A DNA stretch of 7,243 nt, taken from contig DGNJ01000037.1 in assembly GCA_002388905.1 (NCBI GenBank), positions 1 through 7,243 on the forward strand, given 5' to 3'. The stretch comes from Cellvibrionales bacterium UBA4495 (GTDB taxonomy: Bacteria > Pseudomonadota > Gammaproteobacteria > Pseudomonadales > Porticoccaceae). Made by a program: the position numbers and the translations under genes. The notes beneath the pieces are model-generated. The model was not told where the DNA came from. It did not search any database and was given only the letters and a program-made list of their open reading frames with translations. Numbering within the stretch: position 1 is the stretch's first letter; each line of letters opens with the position of its first letter. Positions 1 through 5,394 of the stretch are shown here, one piece after another.

Positions 1-2
1 CG

Positions 3-1367
3 CTCAGTTACGCCGCCATCCTAGGGGGCACCTGCACCCTGATCGGCACCAGCACCAACCTGGTGGTGGATGGTTTGGTGCAGCAGCGCGGCCTGGACGG
101 TTTTCATATCTTCGACCTGGCATGGGTGGGGGTACCCCTGCTGTTGAGCGGCTCGGTTTTCCTTGTCCTGTTCGGTCGGCGCTTGCTCCCGGAACGGGAA
201 GGGCCGGTAGAGCAGGTGGAACATGCCCGGGAATACCACGTTGAAATGCTGATTCCCGAGGGCAGCCCACTTGACGGCAAGACCATCCAGGAAGCCGGCC
301 TGCGCAACCTGAGCCACGGCTATCTCACCGATATCGAGCGTGGCGATAAGCTCTACACCGCCGTCGGGCCCGACATGCAACTTCAGTCGGGCGATCAACT
401 CGCGTTCATCGGGGCCCCTGAGTGCGCCCGCGAATTGCAGCGCATCAACGGCCTGGTGCCCGCCCACGGGGGCAGCCATAAGTTGCGGCTCAACCACCAC
501 CAGCGCCGCCTGGTGGAGGTGGTATTGGGCCCGGAGTTCCCCGGTGTTAACAAGACCGTCAAGGAAAGCGCCTTTCGCACCCGCTATCAGGCGGCCATCC
601 TCAGCATCAGCCGCGGCGGGCACCGTTTATCCGGCAAGGTGGGCGATATCGTTCTTCGCACCGGCGATACCCTGTTGCTGGAGACCAGCGACACCTTCGT
701 CAAGCAATACCAGTACCGCCGGGACTTTATGCTGGTCAGTCCGTTGCGTGATTCCGCGCCGCCGGATTTTGCCAAGGCGCCTCTGGCCACGGGGATTCTG
801 GCGCTTATGGTGGGAATCAATGTGGCGGGACTGCTGTCGGTGCTGGAGGCGGCGTTCCTGGCGGCGGGCCTGTTGCTGGCCACGGGTTGCGTGACTGTTA
901 ACCGGGCGCGCCTGAATGTGAGTATCAACCTGCCGGTGCTGGTGGTGATTGGCGCGGCATTCGGGCTGGGCACCGCGCTGGAAGCCAGTGGCACGGCAGC
1001 CTGGATTGTCGATGCCCTGATGGTGGAGAGCCTGGGCAGTCCCTGGCTGGCACTACTGGTGGTCTACCTGGTTACCGGATTTTTTACCGAGTTGATCACC
1101 AACAATGCCGCCGCTGTTCTGGTGTTTCCCATCGCCACCGGCGTTGCCGAGCAACTCGGCGTCAGTCCTATGCCATTTATTGTTGCCGTAATGTTCGGCG
1201 CCAGCGCCAGCTTTATGACGCCCCTGGGCTACCAGACCAACCTGATGGTTATGGGCCCCGGCGGCTATCGCTTTACCGATTACCTCCGAATTGGCGCGCC
1301 CATGGCGGTTATTGCCGCCATTGTGACGGTTGCGCTGATTCCGATGGTCTGGCCTTTCGGCGGGTGA
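3..1367 (+). CDS. SLC13/DASS-family transporter with two RCK_C domains (5' end cut by window)
   Basis: C-terminal 454 residues of an inner-membrane permease. The frame is open from base 3, so the GTG at 63 is internal and the true start lies outside the window. The visible part opens with the conserved re-entrant motif TLIGTSTNLV (residues 13-22), a hallmark of SLC13-type ion/solute symporters. A cytoplasmic stretch follows with two tandem RCK_C (TrkA-C)-like domains, about residues 78-141 and 169-245, each with the expected 'G..L..GD.L' pattern. About six hydrophobic segments follow, including the ITNNAAAVLVFP helix and the second substrate-loop motif TPLGYQTN, ending in the usual WPF-type C-terminus. 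Proteins of this architecture are typically about 600 residues (E. coli YfbS type), so roughly a quarter is missing. The substrate (dicarboxylate, sulfate or other anion, usually with Na+) cannot be read from the sequence. The C-terminus is complete although an IS remnant begins at its stop codon. Confidence 0.93.
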   Translation, partial: LSYAAILGGTCTLIGTSTNLVVDGLVQQRGLDGFHIFDLAWVGVPLLLSGSVFLVLFGRRLLPEREGPVEQVEHAREYHVEMLIPEGSPLDGKTIQEAGLRNLSHGYLTDIERGDKLYTAVGPDMQLQSGDQLAFIGAPECARELQRINGLVPAHGGSHKLRLNHHQRRLVEVVLGPEFPGVNKTVKESAFRTRYQAAILSISRGGHRLSGKVGDIVLRTGDTLLLETSDTFVKQYQYRRDFMLVSPLRDSAPPDFAKAPLATGILALMVGINVAGLLSVLEAAFLAAGLLLATGCVTVNRARLNVSINLPVLVVIGAAFGLGTALEASGTAAWIVDALMVESLGSPWLALLVVYLVTGFFTELITNNAAAVLVFPIATGVAEQLGVSPMPFIVAVMFGASASFMTPLGYQTNLMVMGPGGYRFTDYLRIGAPMAVIAAIVTVALIPMVWPFGG

Positions 1368-1458
1368 GCCGGTCGGCGATTTGTCCCTGTTGGCCCGCCT
1401 GTTTCTGCTCCTTCAGGGCGTTGATCAGTTCGACGGTGGAGAGGAACCTGACGCAGTT
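1366..1458 (-). pseudogene. istB: istB fragment, IS21-family transposition ATPase relic
   Basis: Reading the minus strand from 1458 downwards gives about 31 codons that resemble the middle of IstB, the AAA+ helper ATPase of IS21-type insertion sequences. The clearest run is VRFLSTVELINALKEQKQ, followed after AGQ by QGQIADRL. This matches the region just before Walker B (typically VRFxTxxxLVNxLexek...lAerL..aDLVILDELGY). The fragment stops before the expected DLVILDELGY motif, where it reaches the transporter stop codon. No start, no Walker A, no istA and no terminal repeats are recognisable. It is therefore a dead relic of a deletion or insertion event. The match was made from remembered family pattern, not a search. 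The stretch is short, but the order and spacing of conserved residues are convincing. Confidence 0.72.
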
Positions 1459-1722
1459 CTAACATAATTACTGACCCACCTTTATTTCAATAGCGCCGTC
1501 TCCACAGAAGGGGCGGCCCCTGCTGAGAAAAGAAGCCTCCATGGAAATTACGATTTTGTCCCGCCAGAGGGATGAGTATTCCTAATACCACCGAATAAAA
1601 CTTTATATTTTTCAAAATAAGGGCATATACTCTCTAACAACTTTGTGTTACCGGCTTTTCAGGACTCATCAGGTCAAGGCCAGTTAGGCAAGTACACAAG
1701 TGCCAGTCAAGGGAGACTTATT
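1459..1722. other. Intergenic region between istB relic and lipoprotein gene
   Basis: About 260 bp without a supported gene. It becomes AT-rich from about 1570 to 1640, where a promoter is proposed. A small GC hairpin (AGGGG-CGG-CCCCT) sits near 1508-1520 and lacks a T tract, so it is not a convincing terminator. A 14-codon ATG ORF at 1541-1585 has no good ribosome binding site and is not called. The segment just beyond the istB relic could be further decayed IS sequence, but I cannot prove that. Confidence 0.5.
1603..1631 (+). promoter_or_regulatory. Possible sigma70 promoter for the lipoprotein pair
   Basis: A TATACT -10 box lies at 1626-1631. A weak -35 candidate (TTATAT, 1603-1608) is 17 bp upstream, inside an AT-rich tract. 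Transcription would start near 1638 and leave a leader of about 85 nt before the ATG at 1723. The -10 box is good, but the -35 box is poor. Confidence 0.4.
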
Positions 1723-2691
1723 ATGCGTGCGAATGGTATTCGGTTTGTCTTGGGTGGGCTTGTGACAGCCCTTCTGATAACGGGTTGTGGCGATTCGGGG
1801 GACGATAACGCGGCATCATCAGGCGCGATAGGAGGTAATAGCGCCGAAGTTGCGCAAGGCGAAAAGGCTCCGGCTAAGGAACTTTCCCGCAAGTGTCCAG
1901 CTAAAGTAACGACAGGTGTTCGTCCGGAAGGTGCACCGGTGGATGATATCGTAGGCATTCGTTCGGGAATGAGCTTTGACGACGTTTCCTGGTTGCTCGA
2001 ATGCCGCGATGACGTCCCAATCATCAACGTGGCTGACAAATGGACGATCAAGCAGAACTATGACGTCCCGACGCGCCAGATTATCCGTGCGTCCGACGGT
2101 GGACTGTGCAGTGGACAGGATATTGCCCGGGATATGGGATCCATGAGCAGCAAGACCTGCGACGACGGTGGCTACAAATTCAAGCCGGTGAAGAATATCA
2201 CCCAGCAGATCATCGTTGCGTTCAATGGCATGCCGGGCGAGGAAAAGGCGGGTGCGGTGTGGAGGCGCAACAGCTTTCCCGAAGGAGAAAGCCCTGCGAT
2301 CGACACGCTGGTGCAATCATTGAGCGGTAAGTACGGCGCTCCCCATGTAACCGAAAAAGATCGGCGGGGGATCACAAATCTTGTCTGGATCTACGATCTG
2401 CTCGGACGACCGATGCCCAAATCCTCCAGGGATTGGGGTAATTGCAATCTCTCGATTAATGCCTCCTTTGCCCAGTCGCAACGCTGGTCAGCGGGGTGTG
2501 GTCTGACGATAAAGGCGGCGATTGCACCGACTTATGGCAATGAGCTGCTGGCTCGAGAGATGAGTATGGGAATCATGCACCAGAAGAATTTCTATGAAGA
2601 GGGTGAGGCATTTGAGCGGGCTTTGCAGGTAGCTTATGAAGCTCGCAAGAAAGATGAGGCCGCAGGCGCTGCGACTGCGCCTGATCTTTGA
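1723..2691 (+). CDS. Predicted lipoprotein of unknown function, six-cysteine, with a BamE/SmpA-like motif
   Basis: 322 residues. I chose the ATG at 1723 over an in-frame GTG at 1645 because GGGAG (1711-1715) sits just upstream and because the N-terminus then forms a proper lipoprotein signal peptide: basic start MRANGIR, hydrophobic core, lipobox LITGC with Cys22. The residue after Cys22 is Gly, not Asp, which predicts outer-membrane delivery. A low-complexity linker runs to about residue 55. The rest contains six further cysteines (58, 94, 129, 146, 241, 259), enough for three disulfides in the periplasm. The stretch GIRSGMSFDDVSWLLECRDD (about 78-97) resembles the 'G.s.eeV..llG' helix of BamE/SmpA-type small lipoproteins. 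LVQSLSGKYGAP (about 196-207) is a pattern often seen in periplasmic proteins of unknown function. I do not recognise the family. It lies 17 bp upstream of a second lipoprotein gene and is probably cotranscribed with it. Base composition is somewhat lower in GC than in the flanking core genes. Confidence 0.85.
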   Translation: MRANGIRFVLGGLVTALLITGCGDSGDDNAASSGAIGGNSAEVAQGEKAPAKELSRKCPAKVTTGVRPEGAPVDDIVGIRSGMSFDDVSWLLECRDDVPIINVADKWTIKQNYDVPTRQIIRASDGGLCSGQDIARDMGSMSSKTCDDGGYKFKPVKNITQQIIVAFNGMPGEEKAGAVWRRNSFPEGESPAIDTLVQSLSGKYGAPHVTEKDRRGITNLVWIYDLLGRPMPKSSRDWGNCNLSINASFAQSQRWSAGCGLTIKAAIAPTYGNELLAREMSMGIMHQKNFYEEGEAFERALQVAYEARKKDEAAGAATAPDL

Positions 2692-2708
2692 TCAGGGGAG
2701 TATATGAA

Positions 2709-3530
2709 ATGATTATTTCTATACGCTTCCTTCTGATGGGCCTGTCAGGTGTAGGTATACTGGGGCTTGTTGCATGCGGTGATGAGCCGGAACCAGTATC
2801 GTACGTTACTGCGCCTGCGACACACGCCGAAGTTGCTTCCTTTCCGGCAGCCAACGCCGGCACACCGACAGCAGATACCTCAAATCATGCCACACCCGGC
2901 ACGCGTGGCGGTGAACTTAATGACCCCAGCGGTTACGAAATGTATTGGGTCTATGTGGACTGGACTGGCAATCATCCTGATTACGGGGAAGTCGCCGAAC
3001 GTAATGTCGGGAGATCCGGAAATACGTATGACGGCCAGACTGTGAACGAGTTCAACCGTGCCGGTCTGGTTGCCCGGGAGCGCGCCCGGCTTGAATCTCT
3101 GGGCAAATCAGCCCGGAATATAGGTTTTATCACCACCAATATTGGCGGACGGCTTGGTGACTATGATCCCGGTTACGGTGAATTCTATATCGGGCCTATG
3201 ACTCCCGGCAGTTCTATCAGCTTCAGTCCCACCAACTGGCCGGTGCTGCGCGAAGCATATAAGGGAATAGATATACTTCATGTGAAGTTGCGTTTGACCA
3301 ATGCGCTGGACGGTTATGTATGGAAAACTTCCGCCGAAGATGCGAGGAGGGTAATTGCCCTGTTGGAACAGGAGGGCAATGTAGGTCGGCAGATTTATGC
3401 CCGTGCTCGTCTCCAGTTGCTGGAGGTGGCTATTGCTGGGGAGGGGCCTGAAATGAATGCACAGGTTCTCTCCTATACTTTGCACTCTGAAAGCGGCGCA
3501 CAACTGGCGGAATTTGATCTTTCCAAATGA
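2709..3530 (+). CDS. Predicted lipoprotein of unknown function, second gene of the pair
   Basis: 273 residues. The ATG at 2709 is preceded by AGGGGAG (2694-2700) at 8 bp spacing. An in-frame TTG at 2688 would break the signal peptide, and an ATG at 2704 is out of frame. The signal peptide is MIISIRF plus a hydrophobic stretch ending in a lipobox around LVAC, with Cys23 as the lipid site. That is the only cysteine in the protein, unlike its upstream partner. Gly follows Cys23 and Asp is at +3. Residues about 24-70 are rich in Pro, Ala and Thr, a flexible tether. The globular part (about 72-273) starts with an aromatic cluster, SGYEMYWVYVDWTGNHPDYG. It continues with a Gly/Tyr-rich section, DYDPGYGEFYIGPM, and an Arg-rich helix VGRQIYARARLQLLEV. 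The C-terminus is SGAQLAEFDLSK. I cannot name a family or an activity. Close spacing and matching secretion signals suggest that the two lipoproteins act together at the cell envelope. No terminator is visible after it. Confidence 0.83.
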   Translation: MIISIRFLLMGLSGVGILGLVACGDEPEPVSYVTAPATHAEVASFPAANAGTPTADTSNHATPGTRGGELNDPSGYEMYWVYVDWTGNHPDYGEVAERNVGRSGNTYDGQTVNEFNRAGLVARERARLESLGKSARNIGFITTNIGGRLGDYDPGYGEFYIGPMTPGSSISFSPTNWPVLREAYKGIDILHVKLRLTNALDGYVWKTSAEDARRVIALLEQEGNVGRQIYARARLQLLEVAIAGEGPEMNAQVLSYTLHSESGAQLAEFDLSK

Positions 3531-3718
3531 TCTCGCCAATGTCTAATCGATGATTGGTTGGTGCGGTTCGAGGTGGCTACAGTGCATCGCAGGAAAACTT
3601 ATTATACGCCCGACTTGTCAGTTTCGAGGATAATTTCTGCCTGCCGCAGGGATTGAAGCAATACCCAAGGGCCTGCTAGAGATTCCGGACACTATTCAAG
3701 TACCTGAAGTCCTGAGTC
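3531..3718. other. Intergenic, no recognisable gene
   Basis: About 190 bp between the second lipoprotein gene and the recognisable guaA remnant. There is no start codon with a ribosome binding site leading into a credible protein, and no terminator with a T tract. The last 20 bases or so (codons reading V-P-E-V-L-S) may be a damaged extension of guaA, where LPE(DM)KLxLVEPL would be expected. The rest shows nothing I can identify. Confidence 0.5.
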
Positions 3719-3926
3719 GTGGAGCCCCTGCGCAAACTGTTCAAGGACGAGGCGCGCAAGATCGCCCTGGATGCCCTACGACAGGGTTCGCCGCCATCCC
3801 TTCCCCGGTCCCGGACTACCTGTGCGTATCCTTGATGAAGTGAAAAGAGAGTATGCCGTCCCGCCGCGCGAAGCCGATGCCATCTTCATCGAGGAATGGC
3901 ACCGGTGTCTCCGGTACAGGGTGTAA
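3719..3926 (+). pseudogene. guaA: guaA fragment (GMP synthase), frameshifted and truncated
   Basis: Two overlapping reading frames together spell an internal piece of GMP synthase, the glutamine-hydrolysing enzyme that converts XMP to GMP. Bases 3719-3772 give [18 protein letters not shown], matching E. coli VEPLRELFKDEVRKIGLE. Bases 3774-3923, one frame over, begin PYDRV, then [22 protein letters not shown] and ADAIFIEE, matching [27 protein letters not shown] and ADAIFIEE. Only one base (3773) stands where E. coli encodes Leu-Gly-Leu, so a net 8-base deletion explains the frameshift. A TAA at 3924 ends the second frame. The N-terminal glutaminase, most of the ATP pyrophosphatase domain and the final dimerisation region (about the last 80 residues) are absent. 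It cannot encode an active enzyme. A working guaA is presumably elsewhere in the genome. The comparison is with the remembered E. coli protein. Confidence 0.88.
3901..3915. repeat. Small inverted repeat ACCGG-TGTCT-CCGGT
   Basis: A perfect 5-bp stem with a 5-base loop inside the tail of the guaA remnant. Read on the minus strand, it lies downstream of the tRNA-Arg(UCG) gene. There is no T tract, so it is at most a weak transcript-end or processing hairpin. Confidence 0.35.
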
Positions 3927-3948
3927 ACCATGTGCTCGATATACACCC
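3919..3948. repeat. Inverted repeat GGGTGTA / TACACCC downstream of the tRNA genes
   Basis: Perfect 7-bp arms (3919-3925 and 3942-3948) flank a 16-base loop. On the minus strand it begins about 10 bases after the CCA of tRNA-Arg(UCG), a position where a terminator or processing hairpin is expected. No run of T follows on that strand, so intrinsic termination is doubtful. It overlaps the stop of the guaA remnant and may be chance. Confidence 0.35.
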
Positions 3949-3957
3949 CTCTTAGTA

Positions 3958-4034
3958 TGGCGCCTCCGGAGAGATTCGAACTCCCGACCAACCGGTTCGA
4001 AGCCGGTTACTCTATCCAGCTGAGCTACGGAGGC
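3958..4034 (-). tRNA. tRNA-Arg(UCG)
   Basis: A 77-nt cloverleaf on the minus strand with encoded CCA (plus 3958-3960). The acceptor pairs GCCTCCG with CGGAGGC and the discriminator is G. The D-arm contains AGCTGGATA. The anticodon stem ACCGG/CCGGT holds the loop CTTCGAA, so the anticodon is TCG (plus 3998-4000) and reads Arg CGA. The T-arm is GGGAG-TTCGAAT-CTCTC with one G-U pair. It follows tRNA-Arg(CCG) by 32 bp and is probably processed from the same transcript. Confidence 0.95.
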
Positions 4035-4066
4035 GTGGAAACCGCGAGTGTATCGATTTTAGTACT

Positions 4067-4143
<77 letters not shown>

Positions 4144-4165
4144 ATATCCGTGACGCGGGGAGCGA

Positions 4166-4194
4166 ATGATAATGACTGGGGGGCGGAATGTCTA
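4166..4194 (-). promoter_or_regulatory. Promoter of the tRNA-Arg pair
   Basis: On the minus strand, TAGACA (-35, plus 4189-4194) and TATCAT (-10, plus 4166-4171) are separated by exactly 17 bp. A GC-rich discriminator (TCGCTCCCC) follows, typical of stable-RNA promoters under stringent (ppGpp/DksA) control. The start would be near 4158, giving a leader of about 15 nt before the tRNA. The -35 box covers the stop codon of the upstream phosphoribosyltransferase gene. Confidence 0.7.
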
Positions 4195-4764
4195 ATCTGT
4201 CTGTCGACGGCCCGCGTCGATGTGCTGCTTCAAGGTCGTTGCGCCCGGCTTGTCGTTGAGGATCTCGCCGGTGCTCAGGCCCATCAGTTCGTGGGGAAAG
4301 ACGAGCCACGCCGAGGTGACGTGGAGATAGTAATCCGGCGCCCGCCCGCTCTTGTTGTGATCCGGCTTGTAGTAGATGGTTGCCACGCGCACTTCGGGTG
4401 GATCGACGAAGGCGTTTTCGATGGCCGCGACAACCTCGCGGGCGCTGAGGCCGGTGTCGTAGACGTCGTCGACAATGAGGACGCGGCTGTTGGCGGTAAT
4501 CTTGTCCAGGACCGGCTCCAGGCCATCCACCTGTACCGAGGGCAGTCGCTGGTCGATACCGGTGTAGTGGCGGGTACGCAGGGTCTGGTGCTCGTTGGGA
4601 ATATCGAAGTAGGCCAGCAGTTCCTGGATGGCGATGCCTACCGGCGTGCCGCCCCGCCAGATAGCCACCAGAAAGTCGGGTCGGTATCCGCTGTCGATGA
4701 CTGACATGCCCAGGGTAAAGGCGTCTTCCAGGAGTTGGTCGGCGCTCAGGAAAATTTTGTCCAT
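4192..4764 (-). CDS. Purine-type phosphoribosyltransferase (hypoxanthine phosphoribosyltransferase-like)
   Basis: 190 residues, a full-length type I phosphoribosyltransferase, which transfers ribose-5-phosphate from PRPP to a base, here probably a purine in salvage. The PRPP-binding signature is clear: RVLIVDDVYDTGLSA (94-108) with the acidic pair Asp99-Asp100. The pyrophosphate loop is in IWRGGTPVG (35-43). The C-terminal hood contains WLVFPHEL (153-160), whose aromatic residue could stack on the base as in HPRT and XGPRT enzymes. The start MDKIFLSADQLLED looks native. The ribosome binding site before it is weak (GGCGG about 14 bases upstream). Whether the base is hypoxanthine, guanine or xanthine cannot be told, so no symbol is given. 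It is transcribed away from the cytochrome gene and towards the tRNAs. As I recall, Pseudomonas also keeps a purine phosphoribosyltransferase gene near rep and a cytochrome c5 gene. Confidence 0.9.
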   Translation of the reverse strand: MDKIFLSADQLLEDAFTLGMSVIDSGYRPDFLVAIWRGGTPVGIAIQELLAYFDIPNEHQTLRTRHYTGIDQRLPSVQVDGLEPVLDKITANSRVLIVDDVYDTGLSAREVVAAIENAFVDPPEVRVATIYYKPDHNKSGRAPDYYLHVTSAWLVFPHELMGLSTGEILNDKPGATTLKQHIDAGRRQTD

Positions 4765-4816
4765 GCGTTATTGTGACCGCCCGCCGGGGTTATCTCAACA
4801 ACCGCGACGGGCGCGT

Positions 4817-4844
4817 TTGCCCCTTTATAATTTGCCGCTATAAT
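4817..4844 (+). promoter_or_regulatory. Promoter for the cytochrome c5 gene, with a second TATAAT just upstream
   Basis: A consensus TATAAT lies at 4839-4844, with TTGCCC (4817-4822) 16 bp upstream as a fair -35. Transcription would begin near 4851, with a leader of about 36 nt. A second perfect TATAAT at 4826-4831 has no good -35. The two boxes are 13 bp apart in the 122-bp divergent intergenic region shared with the phosphoribosyltransferase gene. Confidence 0.6.
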
Positions 4845-4886
4845 GCCGACTCGACCCTAATAGCGTTGTCCATTAAGGAGACCCGA

Positions 4887-5330
4887 ATGAGTTTTCTGAA
4901 AACAGCAGGCATGTCCACGGCATTGATTGCCGCGCTGGCCCTGGCCGCCTGCGGCGGTGAAGAGAAGGAAGTGGAACTCACTGACAGGCAGGAGAAAGCC
5001 ATGTCGGAACGCCTGCAGCCCGCGGGCGAGGTCTCACTGGAGGGCGAGGTTGCTTCCGCGGCCCCGGCGGCCAGCGATGGCGGCGAACCCCGCGAGCCCA
5101 AGGCCATCTACGACAAGTACTGCTTCTCGTGCCATGCCACCGGTGCCGCCGGTGCACCCAAGCTGGGCGATGCCGCTGCCTGGTCCGACCGTATCGCCAA
5201 GGGCATGGATACGCTCTATACCCACTCCATTCAGGGTTTCAGGGGCATGCCGCCCAAAGGGTTGTGCATGGATTGTTCCGAAGAGGAAATTAAGGCCACC
5301 GTAGATTACATGGTGGAGCAGAGCCAGTAA
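4887..5330 (+). CDS. Cytochrome c5-family monoheme lipoprotein
   Basis: 147 residues. The ATG at 4887 is preceded by AAGGAG (4875-4880) at 6 bp spacing and starts a lipoprotein signal peptide with lipobox LAAC (Cys22). Longer in-frame starts upstream lack a signal. A charged, then Ala-rich, tether (about 23-72) leads to a compact heme domain. Heme is attached at CFSCH (79-83, His83 as axial ligand). The probable second ligand is Met121 in FRGMPPKGLCMDCS. The Cys127/Cys130 pair that follows is the disulfide hallmark of class c5 cytochromes. Such proteins carry electrons in the periplasm, usually towards terminal oxidases. Lipid anchoring would hold this one on a membrane surface; Gly at +2 suggests the outer membrane. 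The gene is divergent from the phosphoribosyltransferase gene and ends in a strong terminator shared with the convergent helicase gene. Confidence 0.93.
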   Translation: MSFLKTAGMSTALIAALALAACGGEEKEVELTDRQEKAMSERLQPAGEVSLEGEVASAAPAASDGGEPREPKAIYDKYCFSCHATGAAGAPKLGDAAAWSDRIAKGMDTLYTHSIQGFRGMPPKGLCMDCSEEEIKATVDYMVEQSQ

Positions 5331-5348
5331 CGGTGGGGTAGCTCTCGG

Positions 5349-5377
5349 AAAAAGCCGCGCGGGTCGCGGCTTTTTTT
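5349..5377. terminator. Bidirectional intrinsic terminator
   Basis: The stem GCCGCG/CGCGGC (5354-5359 and 5365-5370) has a 5-base loop and is extended by five A-T pairs. It is followed by seven T on the plus strand, ending the cytochrome transcript. On the minus strand five T follow the same hairpin, which can end rep transcription. Confidence 0.9.
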
Positions 5378-5394
5378 GTGCCCGGGTCGTCAGC

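Noticed and set aside
21..623. 200-codon open frame on the minus strand
   Set aside because: It is opposite the transporter frame, which shows clear family motifs. The minus product has no recognisable domain and is a shadow of GC-rich coding sequence.
1505..1525. GC hairpin as a terminator for the transporter gene
   Set aside because: The stem is only about 5 bp and no T tract follows, so termination is not supported.
1541..1585. 14-codon ORF (MEITILSRQRDEYS)
   Set aside because: It has no convincing ribosome binding site, is very short and lies upstream of the proposed promoter.
1645..1722. Extended GTG start for the first lipoprotein
   Set aside because: It would bury the signal peptide and lipobox 26 residues in, and it starts close to the proposed transcription start. 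The ATG at 1723 has a ribosome binding site and gives a proper signal.
1819..2316. 165-codon minus-strand ORF
   Set aside because: It is opposite the first lipoprotein gene, has no family resemblance and no ribosome binding site that I can see.
3108..3539. 143-codon minus-strand ORF
   Set aside because: It is opposite the second lipoprotein gene, whose start, ribosome binding site and lipobox are coherent. The minus product shows no motif.
4773..4886. N-terminal extension of the cytochrome c5 ORF
   Set aside because: It overlaps the promoter boxes and lacks a signal. The ATG at 4887 has AAGGAG and a lipoprotein signal peptide.
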